32,365 bases of DNA from an uncultured Synechococcales cyanobacterium. GTDB lineage: Bacteria; Cyanobacteriota; Cyanobacteriia; CAIUCS01. The stretch lies in the NCBI GenBank assembly GCA_903897715.1, contig CAIUCS010000065.1, positions 1 to 32,365 of the forward strand. Direction: 5' to 3'. Shown one piece after another: positions 1-7,796 of this stretch. The first letter of the stretch is position 1, and each line of letters begins with the position of its first letter. The notes under the pieces were generated by a model. That model saw only the letters and a program-made list of their open reading frames with translations. It ran no database searches and was not told the DNA's origin. Position numbers and translations under genes: made by a program.

Positions 1-2
1 AC

Positions 3-507
3 CATTTATTCGGCACCATTACCAACGACCAGATGGCATTGAATCCCATCGGTAAAATTGCCCACGACGAATGGCTCAAAACCGAATCCATGCGCCCTAA
101 CATCCGATTGCATGAATTCATCGTCATGCCCAACCACATCCACGGCATCATCGAAATCATCGGCGCTCTGCCCCATCCTGTACGGGCGCATTGCATGGGC
201 CCTCTTGATATCCGCCCCCCCCCCCGCAATCGGTGCCGCCTATAACGATTCCCCATCTGAACAATTTGGGTGCGGGCAACAACAATTTGGGCGTGGGCAA
301 CACGCCCCTACGGTGGGTGATATTATACGGGGTTATAAATCCGCTGTTACCAAACACGTTAATGTATTACGCAATACCCCCTGTCTGCCTGTATGGCAAC
401 GCAATTACCATGAACATATCATTCGTGACGAAACCGCCTATTTGAAAATCGCAGAATATACCCAAACCAACCCCCAGCCATGGCAGGAGGACACCTATCA
501 TGACTAA
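3..507 (+). pseudogene. RAYT / IS200-like (Y1) transposase, 5'-truncated by the window and frameshifted
   Basis: This is the remainder of a REP-associated tyrosine transposase, a single-strand DNA transposase of the Y1 superfamily. The first part reads in the frame starting at base 3 and contains the hallmark MPNHIHGIIEI, where HxH is the metal-binding pair. That frame dies at a stop near 243. The rest continues in the +1 frame to 507 with IIRGYKSAVTKHVN and the typical C-terminal block (VWQRNYHEHIIRDE, then AEYTQTNP), which carries the region where family members end. The two frames join at a run of 11 C (215-225); removing one C restores a single frame, so either a slippage mutation or a base-call error is possible. 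The start lies outside the window. It abuts restriction-gene debris, in line with a degraded accessory locus. Confidence 0.85.
260..301 (+). repeat. Two tandem copies of a 21-bp unit inside the transposase remnant
   Basis: The unit at 260-280 and the unit at 281-301 both begin AACAATTTGGG and end GGGCAAC, differing at only two or three bases between. Because 21 is a multiple of three, the array keeps the reading frame and encodes two copies of a QFGxGQ-type heptapeptide in the second half of the transposase. It lies in the variable linker between the HxH half and the tyrosine half, where extra sequence is tolerated. Confidence 0.8.
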
Positions 508-598
508 ACTCACCAAATCCGTGATCACAACCCTCGAAAAACTTCGCGACACGCTGTTACCCAAACTCATGAGCAGTGAGGTGAGGGTGATGTACTAA
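500..598 (+). pseudogene. hsdS: C-terminal remnant of type I restriction specificity subunit HsdS
   Basis: A 32-codon open frame begins with ATG at 500, overlapping the end of the transposase frame. Its residues 14-30 read EKLRDTLLPKLMSSEVRV, which closely matches the extreme C-terminus of HsdS proteins, where the second conserved helix ends with LLPKLMSGEV. Nothing of the DNA-recognition domains is present upstream; that position is taken by the transposase remnant. It is therefore a tail fragment and cannot specify DNA binding. The adjoining HsdR fragment supports a former hsd operon. The identification rests on one short but characteristic motif. Confidence 0.7.
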
Positions 599-602
599 AC
601 GA

Positions 603-920
603 TTGCTCAACAGCTTTACCGGCACCCCGATCGCAAAAAATGATGTCAACACCTCGGCAATGTTCGGAAATTATGTAGACATCTACGACATTGCCCAGGC
701 GGTGGAAGATGGCGCGATGGTGGGAATTTACTACGAAAGTCGCCTTGCTGAAATCAGCCTCAGCGAAGCAGGCAAACGGCAGATCGCTGAGCTAGACGAA
801 GAATTAGACCAAGGTGAACTCACCGAAACCCAGAAAGCCAAGGTCAAATGGACGAATGTAGAGGCACTGATCGGCAGTCAACAACGCATTCAGAGTATCC
901 CTAGAGATGATTGCCAGTGA
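603..920 (+). pseudogene. hsdR: Internal fragment of type I restriction enzyme HsdR (helicase region)
   Basis: The 105-residue frame (TTG at 603) matches the middle of HsdR. It opens at helicase motif III with SFTGTPI and continues with the conserved stretch [18 protein letters not shown], then YYESRLAE, and a segment equivalent to [16 protein letters not shown] full HsdR is around 1000 residues; the N-terminal nuclease domain, motifs I-II and everything after this block are missing. The frame ends abruptly at 920 just where the family normally continues into the next helicase motif. It follows the HsdS tail by 4 bases, so a large deletion has fused two distant parts of an hsd locus. It is not expected to be functional. 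Confidence 0.85.
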
Positions 921-989
921 GATGGCTGGTTAGTCTCAAAGGGTATAAGCATAGTTAGGCTTTTGTCTGTTGATGAGGAAAATCCTTCC

Positions 990-1079
990 ATGGCTCAACT
1001 TGGATACTGCCACAGTTGCTATCACCGTTTCAGCAGTGATGCGAGGATCTGTCCTGAATGTGGCAAGCCTAATCCATAG
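990..1079 (+). CDS. Small zinc-ribbon protein, 29 residues
   Basis: ATG at 990 is preceded by a purine-rich GAGGAA (974-979) at a normal ribosome-binding distance. The product has two CxxC pairs, CHSC at residues 7-10 and CPEC at 21-24, spaced as in a minimal zinc ribbon (double zinc knuckle), and ends KPNP. No other domain is attached, so it would be a free-standing metal-binding peptide; many bacterial genomes annotate such pieces as zinc-ribbon domain proteins. Its function is unknown. It stands alone between the restriction debris and bvdR, on the same strand as both. It could also be the remainder of a larger gene that lost its other end in the adjacent deletion. Confidence 0.55.
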   Translation: MAQLGYCHSCYHRFSSDARICPECGKPNP

Positions 1080-1113
1080 CAGTTTTCGATTCAGGAAGTA
1101 GGAAAAATGGGGA

Positions 1114-1119
1114 TATAAT
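1114..1119 (+). promoter_or_regulatory. Candidate -10 element upstream of bvdR
   Basis: A perfect TATAAT lies 27 bases before the bvdR start codon, in the only gap between the zinc-ribbon gene and bvdR. I do not see a good -35 box at the usual distance, which is common in cyanobacterial promoters. Inferred from sequence only. Confidence 0.4.
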
Positions 1120-1145
1120 AAACCTATGTAAATACAAGACTTAAG

Positions 1146-2183
1146 ATGATTGGAGATCGGAACTATTTATCCTTGCAATCCCCCTTGCGGGTAGGATTAA
1201 TCGGAACCGGATATGCAGCCAAGGCTAGGGCAGATGCATTTCGGTGTGACCCCCGATCGCAACTAGTGGCAATAACCGGTCACACCCCGGAGCGCACTGA
1301 TGAATTTGCTCAAATTTATCAAACAGAATCCTATGATCATTGGATGGATCTATTCACCCAAGTTGAACTGGATCTGGTAGTGATTGCCAATGTGAATCAA
1401 CTCCATGGCACCATTGCCAAAGCCGCTTTGTTAGCGGGCAAACATGTGGTTGTGGAATATCCATTGGCATTGAATTGGTCGGAAGCAAGGGATATTGTGG
1501 CATTAGCCCATACCAACAGGTTATTACTCCACGTTGAACATATTGAATTATTAGGGGGCTTACACCAGTCCTTATTACAGAATTTACCCTCAGTTGGTTC
1601 AGTTTGTTATATACGATATGCAACCCTCACCCCCCAACGACCAGCCCCCCGAAAATGGAACTATAACCAAGAACTCTTTGGTTTCCCTTATATCGCCGCC
1701 CTGTCTCGTATTCATCGTCTTACCCACACGTTTGGTGAAGTGACAGAGGTCAATTGTACGAGCCATTTTTGGGATCCTATGGGTCAGCCTCTCCAAGATT
1801 CCTATTACGGAACCTGTCTATGTTCATTACAGCTCCAATTTGCCAGTGGCATCAAGGCAGATGTACTCTATGGCAAGGGGGAATGTCTATGGCAGGGCGA
1901 TCGCCGTATGGAAATCCATGGGACTCAGGGAGCATTGATATTTAATGGGGATGAAGGATTATTATTAAACCATGGCGGGCAACAGCCTCTAAGAATTGAG
2001 GGACGGCGAGGCATCTTTGCCAAAGATACTGCCATGGTTTTAGATTACCTATACGATGGTACCCCCCTATATGTACAACCCCAATCCAGTTTATATGCCC
2101 TACAAGTGGCAGAAGCGGCTCATCAGTCTGCGTTAACTGGACAAAGGGTGAGGGTAGAGTCAATTGCCAACCATTCACCATAG
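1146..2183 (+). CDS. bvdR: Biliverdin reductase, Gfo/Idh/MocA fold
   Basis: Predicted to reduce biliverdin IX-alpha to bilirubin with NAD(P)H in the cytoplasm, an activity linked in Synechocystis to normal phycobilisome assembly. The 345 residues begin with a Rossmann motif GLIGTGY (17-23), have EYP (104-106) in the place where most Gfo/Idh/MocA members have EKP, and contain LHVEHIELLGG (128-138), which is characteristic of the cyanobacterial BvdR proteins as I remember them. The C-terminal half follows the same pattern (FGFP..AALSRI, then YGKGE). Length is close to the usual 320-345. ATG at 1146 sits shortly after a TATAAT. It stands alone, with a separate promoter-like site before the next gene. 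The alternative would be an uncharacterised oxidoreductase of the same superfamily; the motif matches make BvdR clearly better. Confidence 0.85.
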   Translation: MIGDRNYLSLQSPLRVGLIGTGYAAKARADAFRCDPRSQLVAITGHTPERTDEFAQIYQTESYDHWMDLFTQVELDLVVIANVNQLHGTIAKAALLAGKHVVVEYPLALNWSEARDIVALAHTNRLLLHVEHIELLGGLHQSLLQNLPSVGSVCYIRYATLTPQRPAPRKWNYNQELFGFPYIAALSRIHRLTHTFGEVTEVNCTSHFWDPMGQPLQDSYYGTCLCSLQLQFASGIKADVLYGKGECLWQGDRRMEIHGTQGALIFNGDEGLLLNHGGQQPLRIEGRRGIFAKDTAMVLDYLYDGTPLYVQPQSSLYALQVAEAAHQSALTGQRVRVESIANHSP

Positions 2184-2196
2184 AGTCAATCCAGGA

Positions 2197-2223
2197 TTGC
2201 CATAAATCCAATTCCCCTATAAT
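2197..2223 (+). promoter_or_regulatory. Candidate promoter of the ABC ATPase gene
   Basis: TTGCCA (2197-2202) and TATAAT (2218-2223) are separated by 15 bases, slightly shorter than ideal, 44 bases before the ATG. The site falls in the gap following bvdR, suggesting the ATPase has its own transcript. Confidence 0.4.
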
Positions 2224-2267
2224 TATAAATCCCTATTGCTTCAGTTCATTTTTATCAGTCATCATCC

Positions 2268-3155
2268 ATGTCATCTGCTGTCCAACTCCAACACGTTTAT
2301 AAGTTCTACAACCAGGTTCCGGTAGTCAATAATCTATCCGTTGAAATTCATACTGGTGAAATCTTTGGACTGTTAGGTCCCAATGGAGCTGGAAAATCCA
2401 CCACCATACGGATGTTAACCACCCTAACCCGTCCCAGTCAGGGTCAAGTTACTGTTTTTGGATATGATGTGACCCGCGATCAGTTCCAAGTGAAGCGGAG
2501 GATTGGAGTTGTTCTCCAACAAATTAGTGTAGATGGTGACCTGACGGTCTGGGAAAATTTAGAGTTACACGGACGGTTACATCATCTTCCCCAGCCCCAT
2601 CGTCAGCAACAAATTAACCGATGGTTAGACTATGTAGAACTGGGGGATCGCCGGCAGGATTCAGTTAAAACCCTATCAGGGGGAATGAAGCGTCGATTGC
2701 AAATTGCTCGGGCATTATTGCATCAGCCGCAGATTTTATTTTTAGATGAACCTACCGTCGGGTTAGATCCCCAGACTCGCCGCCGTCTCTGGGAAATAAT
2801 TCGAGACTTGAAGCGTCTGGGAATGACCATTTTGCTCACTACCCACTATATGGACGAAGTGGAATATCTATGCGATCGCATCGGCATTTTAGATAACGGA
2901 CAGTTAATTGAATTGGGAACCTTGGCTGAATTACGACATCATCATGGGGAAGGATTAGTCATGCACCAAGCCCACTCAGATGGATCATCGGGAGACGGAG
3001 ACCATACTCAAAACCGCTGGGACTACCAATTTTTCCCAACTTTGGATGCTGCCAAACAATACTTGGAGCAACAATCTGACAAGACAGGGATGCTGGTGAG
3101 ACCCACTAATTTGGAAGATATTTTTGTAGAATTAACCGGACGAAACTTGGATTAA
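2268..3155 (+). CDS. ABC transporter ATP-binding protein, DrrA/CcmA-like exporter type
   Basis: An ABC ATPase that would power an exporter at the inner membrane. Visible motifs are Walker A GPNGAGKST (37-45), signature LSGGM (136-140), Walker B ILFLDEP (156-162) with catalytic E161, and the switch histidine H193 in TTHYMDE. The C-terminal extension after about residue 215 ends with the block LEDIFVELTGRNL, typical of the daunorubicin-resistance (DrrA) and ABC-2 exporter branch. At 295 residues the protein is nearly full length for this family; one variable stretch (about 225-250) is rich in His, Gly and Asp. No ABC-2 permease gene flanks it: bvdR lies upstream and nth is convergent downstream, so the partner must be encoded elsewhere. 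The substrate cannot be inferred. Confidence 0.9.
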   Translation: MSSAVQLQHVYKFYNQVPVVNNLSVEIHTGEIFGLLGPNGAGKSTTIRMLTTLTRPSQGQVTVFGYDVTRDQFQVKRRIGVVLQQISVDGDLTVWENLELHGRLHHLPQPHRQQQINRWLDYVELGDRRQDSVKTLSGGMKRRLQIARALLHQPQILFLDEPTVGLDPQTRRRLWEIIRDLKRLGMTILLTTHYMDEVEYLCDRIGILDNGQLIELGTLAELRHHHGEGLVMHQAHSDGSSGDGDHTQNRWDYQFFPTLDAAKQYLEQQSDKTGMLVRPTNLEDIFVELTGRNLD

Positions 3156-3230
3156 TCATTGGACAATCAAAAAAACAGGACAACCCTCAAGCCTGCCTCA
3201 GATTTTCAACCTCCATGGCATTAAACCAAG

Positions 3231-3965
3231 TCAGGATTGAGCCGTTGGGCATAAATCCGCTAAAGCACAGTTACCACAATCAGGCTTTCGGGCTCCACAC
3301 GTTGCCCGACCATGGTAAATCAAACGGATAGACCAATTTTCCCATTCAGGCTGGGGTAATAATGTCATCAAATCCTGTTCTATCTTCCCTGGATCGGTTT
3401 GTTTCGTCAGCCCTAACCGGTTACTCAATCGTTTCACATGGGTGTCCACCGTCACCCCGGCATTGATTCCAAAGGCATGGGCAAGTACCACATTAGCCGT
3501 TTTCCGAGCTACCCCCGGCAACTGAAGCAAATCCTCCATCTTGGCAGGAACCCGCCCTTCGTAGTGAGTCATAATCAATTGACATGCAGCCCGTATATTC
3601 TTTGCTTTATTTCGATAAAAACCAGTTGAACGAACAAGTTGGGTGAGTTGTTCTAAATCAGATTCAGCAAAGGCGGCAGCATCAGGATACCGTTCAAATA
3701 AGGAAGGAGTCACTTGATTCACCCGTACATCGGTGCATTGGGCGGAAAGAATAGTTGCCACTAAAAGTTGGACGGGTGAATGATAGGTCAGGCTGCAAGT
3801 AGCATTTGGATATTGTTGGGTGAGACGACGTAAAATTTCCACTGCCCGCTGGGGGAGTTCATCGGTGGGTGAGGGTGGAGTTGAACCATGACCCTTTGAA
3901 GGTGGTTGGGGGTGGAGAAATTGTTTTGTTTTTGTCAAATGCATCATCTGTATCAATGAATTCAA
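3231..3965 (-). CDS. nth: Endonuclease III
   Basis: A DNA glycosylase and AP lyase that removes oxidised pyrimidines in base-excision repair. The helix-hairpin-helix reads LPGVARKTANVV with catalytic Lys155, and the conserved aspartate is D174 in VDTHVKRLSNRLG. A C-x6-C-x2-C-x5-C cluster (C223, C230, C233, C239) binds the [4Fe-4S] centre. The 244 residues include about 35 low-complexity, Pro/Ser-rich N-terminal residues beyond the E. coli length (211), so translation could begin at a later start, for instance the Met at residue 7 or 8. It follows rseP on the same strand by 40 bp and may be co-transcribed. It is convergent with the ABC ATPase gene. Confidence 0.93.
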   Translation of the reverse strand: MNSLIQMMHLTKTKQFLHPQPPSKGHGSTPPSPTDELPQRAVEILRRLTQQYPNATCSLTYHSPVQLLVATILSAQCTDVRVNQVTPSLFERYPDAAAFAESDLEQLTQLVRSTGFYRNKAKNIRAACQLIMTHYEGRVPAKMEDLLQLPGVARKTANVVLAHAFGINAGVTVDTHVKRLSNRLGLTKQTDPGKIEQDLMTLLPQPEWENWSIRLIYHGRATCGARKPDCGNCALADLCPTAQS

Positions 3966-4005
3966 ATCATAGAATGAAGATCAATCCGCTCATTGGTCTA
4001 ATGGC

Positions 4006-5103
4006 TTACAGCAGCTTTTGTACCCACTCCAACTGAGTGGTATCGCGGACAATCAGGAAAATACCCAAACCCAGCAACAATACCAATCCTGTCTGGGTTA
4101 CCCCTTCCTGAAATTGAGACGGTAAAGGCTTACCTCCCCGCAATGCTTCGATCATTAAAAAGGTTAACTGTCCCCCATCGAGAGCGGGTAAGGGAAGAAT
4201 ATTAATGATCGCTAAATTAACACTGATAAATGCCGCAAATCGGAATAATCCACCCCAATCAGATTGGGCAATGGTAGCCCCCTGCTCTACAATTTTCACA
4301 GGTCCTGAAACTTGGGAAGCCGTTTCCTGGAAGTGGGTTAACAGACTAAAGAAGCCTTGACCAATGCGAATGACAATCGTTTGAAACTCCTCAGCCCCTA
4401 AAGTTAGAATCTCAGTAATATTATGGGGAGACCGATAATTAATATTGCCGTTGGGTAAAAGTTGAACCCCAATTAATCCTTTTCCTTGTTCCCCAATACT
4501 TGGGGTTACAACGACAGAAACAAACTGACCCTGCCGTTGAATTTTTAATCGTAATGGCTCACCTCCATGGTCATGTATGGCATCCATTAAAGCCTGAATC
4601 GCTGAATCTTGAGCAGCCAAATCCTGTCCGTTAATTGCCACCACCACATCTCCATTCCGAATCCCTGCCTTGGCAGCAGCAGAGTTTGATGATAAAACTT
4701 GGGGGATTAATACTCCTGGAGCAGGGTTAATTTTGGGGATACCTAAGAGGCTAAATTGAAGAACAATGATGACATAGGCAAAAATTAAATTGGCGACCAC
4801 CCCAGCACTAATGACAATGGCTCGATCCATTAAGGGGCGATTGCGTAACAGATTTGGATCGTCGGCAGGGATATGGTTTTCAGGCTCATCATCTGGAAAA
4901 CCCACATATCCCCCTAACGGGATGGCACGGAGGGCGTATTCAGTTTCCTTTCCCTGGTACTTCAGGAGAACCGGTCCAAATCCGATGGAAAATCGACTGG
5001 CATAAATGCCTTGTAAACGAGCAGCCAGAAAGTGCCCTAATTCATGGACGATGATAAGTATTGCTAAAACTGCGATCGCCGCTAAAACTGCAAATAGGGA
5101 CAT
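4006..5103 (-). CDS. rseP: RIP metalloprotease RseP (site-2 protease, M50)
   Basis: An intramembrane zinc protease that releases membrane-tethered regulators. The active-site motif HELGH is at residues 20-24 inside the first membrane helix. A PDZ domain occupies roughly 115-205 (AAKAGIRNGDVVVAINGQ), and the third zinc ligand is in LPLPALDGGQL with D309 in the penultimate helix; a last helix spans about 338-352. At 365 residues the length fits cyanobacterial members, which have a single PDZ domain. ATG at 5103 places the active site at the expected distance from the N-terminus. The downstream nth lies 40 bp away on the same strand. A stress-sigma-regulator substrate is family knowledge from E. 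coli and is not shown here. Confidence 0.93.
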   Translation of the reverse strand: MSLFAVLAAIAVLAILIIVHELGHFLAARLQGIYASRFSIGFGPVLLKYQGKETEYALRAIPLGGYVGFPDDEPENHIPADDPNLLRNRPLMDRAIVISAGVVANLIFAYVIIVLQFSLLGIPKINPAPGVLIPQVLSSNSAAAKAGIRNGDVVVAINGQDLAAQDSAIQALMDAIHDHGGEPLRLKIQRQGQFVSVVVTPSIGEQGKGLIGVQLLPNGNINYRSPHNITEILTLGAEEFQTIVIRIGQGFFSLLTHFQETASQVSGPVKIVEQGATIAQSDWGGLFRFAAFISVNLAIINILPLPALDGGQLTFLMIEALRGGKPLPSQFQEGVTQTGLVLLLGLGIFLIVRDTTQLEWVQKLL

Positions 5104-5172
5104 GGTGGATGAATAAGTGGAGAAGGATAGGTTCGCTATTGATTAATATTAACGTTATTAATGAGGATCCTA

Positions 5173-5667
5173 TCAGATGGAACGCAATTTAGTCAGAGTT
5201 AGGGTAAAGGAACCCCCAGGCGATCGCCCAAATGCTTGAACCCGGATAATATGGGAACCTGATTCATGAATACGAGTCAGGAGCAAGGAATTAGAACTGC
5301 CATTGGGTCCGTCATCATTTTCGGCAAAGGTGGATCCATCTGGGGTGAGCAAGGTAAGAATTGTATCAAACTGGGTAGAGGTTAGTTCAATGGAGACCTG
5401 TTCCCCTTTTTGAAGAGTAACCTGATAGTCACGGGCAAAACTTCCCAACCCAGTGGGGATGTCTTGGTTGGAGAGAGTGTCTACCACATTGCCACTAGGG
5501 GGAAAAGGTAAGGGGTTATAAAATCGAGATTGGGCTAATCCGGGCAATCCAACTAGGGGAATCATGAAGGCAAGGATGGATATCCACCCAAACCCCAGTG
5601 AATAGGATGAATGGGGGTTGTTGTGGGGATGGAATCCATTGTATTCATTGTAATTAAGACCAACCAT
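5173..5667 (-). CDS. Secreted protein with a PPC (pre-peptidase C-terminal) beta-sandwich domain
   Basis: A 164-residue exported protein. After a polar N-terminus a hydrophobic stretch (about residues 25-45) ends at LPGLAQS, a plausible signal-peptidase site. The rest (about 70-160) is one PPC domain: DYQVTLQKGEQVSIELTS, then the DTILTLLTPDG and END-DGPNG segments, then GSFTLTLTK at the end. PPC domains usually accompany secreted peptidases, but here no catalytic domain is attached, so a binding or surface role is likelier. The start is supported by AAGGAG four bases before the ATG at 5667. It lies 33 bp behind the phytase-like lipoprotein on the same strand, so the two probably form a transcription unit. 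The domain call is solid; the role is unknown. Confidence 0.8.
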   Translation of the reverse strand: MVGLNYNEYNGFHPHNNPHSSYSLGFGWISILAFMIPLVGLPGLAQSRFYNPLPFPPSGNVVDTLSNQDIPTGLGSFARDYQVTLQKGEQVSIELTSTQFDTILTLLTPDGSTFAENDDGPNGSSNSLLLTRIHESGSHIIRVQAFGRSPGGSFTLTLTKLRSI

Positions 5668-5700
5668 GGAACTCCTTGGGAAAATAGACCAGAGTAACAG

Positions 5701-6870
5701 TCAGGGAGACTGGATGAGTCGAAATAATAGGAACTGAGTGACTTGGGTCTGGTTGAAATTATCATCACTGACCATCAATAAACTCTGGCTACCGTCAGCC
5801 AAACGGGGACCAACGGTCATCCCTTCCACATTATCGATAGGAATTCCTAAGGTGTTTAAATCAAGTAACAATCGTTTACGAATGGGACGGAGACTGCCTA
5901 AATTTCCTTTAAAACTGGGAACGGCGGAAGTGTCGGTAGCCGTAGCGGTAGTAAATTGAAAAAGCTTGACAGAAAACCCTTGGGGACCAAATGCCCGTTC
6001 TAAACCAAGAAATTGTCCTGCTGGATTCAAGGGTTGAAAATCAGTTAATCCATTTACCACCGCTAAGGGAACAAAGTCTAAGGGATAGAGGTGCTCCGCC
6101 ACTAGCAGGGGCGGATCGCTTGTATTGATTAAATAATGAAGGAAGCGACTTCTTGCCCCTTGTTGGGCAACATTCCCATCAAAATCTTGCAATAACCCTG
6201 ACTCGGTGGCTGTAAAAAGACGAAAGGGTTCCCCATCCCCCTCCCGATGAATTGCTAAGGATTCAAAGGCAAGATTATTTTGGACACCCTGGGGCGGTAG
6301 GGTGGAGGAGGACTGTTCCTGGGGTTGGATCAGGTATCGGTGGGGGAGGGGTAAACATGATTGTTGCTGTCCGGATTCAAGATTAAACTCACATAAAAAG
6401 GGGTTGATTCCCTTGGAACGATCCCCCTCACTACTAATGTAAAGGCTGTGGTGAGGGCTAAAGGCAATGGCTTCTGGGTCAATACCACCCTTGGGAAACG
6501 GTGTTCCATCCGTTCTCTTTAGGATAGTGGCTGATTCCACTACTACCTTACCAATACTTGATGTTTTAGGGTTCAACTGCACTTGAAGGGTATAAAACCG
6601 AGCAGGTGATTGGTCACTGCGATCGTCAGAAATGGCATAGAATCGTTCCTGACGACGGCTATAAACAATCCCGGATAGACCACCCACAATGGTTCCATCC
6701 ACCGTCTGCCGGGGTAATATGTAATCTCCGATAAATTCCAGGTTGACATGACTGAATAATCGCTCTTCGGCATTAACCCGTGGAATTTCACAACCCACTA
6801 ACCCACAACTGAGGAAGATCAATCCTGCTAATCCTAACCCTCGCCATAATCGACTTCCATGGATTTTCAT
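5701..6870 (-). CDS. Phytase-like (esterase-like) beta-propeller lipoprotein
   Basis: Belongs to the family annotated as esterase-like activity of phytase (PF13449), whose biochemical role is poorly established. The opening block GGLSGIVYSRRQERFYAISDD followed by RFYTL is the family signature, and GGIDPEAIAF and NVEGMTVGPR are typical later strands. I prefer the ATG at 6870 because it gives a classical signal peptide: a basic n-region (MKIHGSRLWR), a hydrophobic core and the lipobox LVGC, so the mature protein should be lipid-anchored at the envelope. A longer start at 6906 adds 12 residues with acidic character and destroys the signal-peptide layout. Product about 389 residues. The downstream PPC-domain gene follows after 33 bp. 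Confidence 0.82.
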   Translation of the reverse strand: MKIHGSRLWRGLGLAGLIFLSCGLVGCEIPRVNAEERLFSHVNLEFIGDYILPRQTVDGTIVGGLSGIVYSRRQERFYAISDDRSDQSPARFYTLQVQLNPKTSSIGKVVVESATILKRTDGTPFPKGGIDPEAIAFSPHHSLYISSEGDRSKGINPFLCEFNLESGQQQSCLPLPHRYLIQPQEQSSSTLPPQGVQNNLAFESLAIHREGDGEPFRLFTATESGLLQDFDGNVAQQGARSRFLHYLINTSDPPLLVAEHLYPLDFVPLAVVNGLTDFQPLNPAGQFLGLERAFGPQGFSVKLFQFTTATATDTSAVPSFKGNLGSLRPIRKRLLLDLNTLGIPIDNVEGMTVGPRLADGSQSLLMVSDDNFNQTQVTQFLLFRLIQSP

Positions 6871-7109
6871 CACCCATTCAGTCAATTGTTCAAAATAACT
6901 CATCATTTGAGTAACCCTATCGCTAGTCTTAATATTGGGATGAATCCTCTAAACTGACCCTACCGCGAACCTAATGAGAGTGGGGAATGTATAAAAATTG
7001 TATGGCAAGTTTCCTGTGATTGAAAAGTAAAAATGAAAATAAGTGTATATGCTATTGGGTTACCCATAAGGACGGTTGCTTTTCGGGAACTATCCTAGTT
7101 TCCCTAGCT

Positions 7110-7115
7110 TATAAT
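7110..7115 (+). promoter_or_regulatory. Candidate -10 element for the DUF1997 gene
   Basis: A perfect TATAAT within the longest possible open frame of the next gene, 49 bases before the TTG I prefer as start. Its presence there argues that the extra upstream codons are untranslated leader. No convincing -35 is visible. Confidence 0.35.
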
Positions 7116-7163
7116 GAGTTAGTCATAAAAGATTCGACCGGGTTTCGAGTGAGGGTTTCAAGT

Positions 7164-7769
7164 TTGACAGACGCTTACCGATTTGCAAGCCACTTTGAAG
7201 ACTGTATGGCAATGAATGCCCCTGCAGCCATGGTGGCAAACTACTTAGATGTTCATCAAGAATGGTTCCGTCGATGTGCCCGTCCCCTAAGTGCTGAATT
7301 AATTAGTGAAAATGGGTATGCCCTCTCTCTGGGCAAATTCGGGGCACTGGGTTATGATATTGAACCGAAGATAGGGCTGGATTTATTACCCCAAGACCAT
7401 GGAATGTACTCCATGGTCACCATTCCAGTTCCCAATTATCAACCCCAAGGCTATGACGTTGATTTTCGTGCTTCCCTCAAGTTACGGGAAATCTCACCAG
7501 AGGAAGGGGGGGTGGATGAGCATCATTCTAGAACAGTAGTACGAATGACCAAGGTAGAGTGGCATCTTGACTTGGAAGTCATGATTTATTTCCCCCAATT
7601 CATCCAGAGGTTACCCAAAACCCTCATCCAATCAACGGGTGATCAATTGTTACGTCATGTGGTTGGGCAAATCTCCCGTCGGTTGACCCGAAGGGTACAG
7701 CAGGATTTTCACTCAGACCGTAATTTGCCCATGCCCAGGTATAACCGAAGAAATAGGGAAATTTTTTAG
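7164..7769 (+). CDS. DUF1997 family protein
   Basis: A conserved protein of cyanobacteria and plastids with no established function. Recognisable blocks are the N-terminal ANYLDVHQEWFRRCARPL, then ENGYALSLGKFGALGYDIEP and GLDLLP, a central YDVDF, and the C-terminal FPQFIQRLPKTLIQSTGDQLL followed by QISRRLTRRVQQDFH. No membrane segment or signal peptide. The frame stays open back to a TTG at 7020 (249 residues), but the first 48 residues resemble no family member. I place the start at TTG 7164 because GAGGG stands 8 bases before it, a TATAAT lies upstream at 7110, and the resulting 201 residues match the family length; GTG 7149 and ATG 7206 are alternatives. Convergent with the ATPase gene, 27 bp apart. 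Confidence 0.82.
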   Translation: MTDAYRFASHFEDCMAMNAPAAMVANYLDVHQEWFRRCARPLSAELISENGYALSLGKFGALGYDIEPKIGLDLLPQDHGMYSMVTIPVPNYQPQGYDVDFRASLKLREISPEEGGVDEHHSRTVVRMTKVEWHLDLEVMIYFPQFIQRLPKTLIQSTGDQLLRHVVGQISRRLTRRVQQDFHSDRNLPMPRYNRRNREIF

Positions 7770-7796
7770 CGGGGTGCATGGATTTGGGGGTAACCA

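Noticed and set aside
7020-7163. Upstream extension of DUF1997
   Set aside because: The 48 extra residues have no counterpart in the family and contain a perfect TATAAT; a later start with GAGGG fits better.
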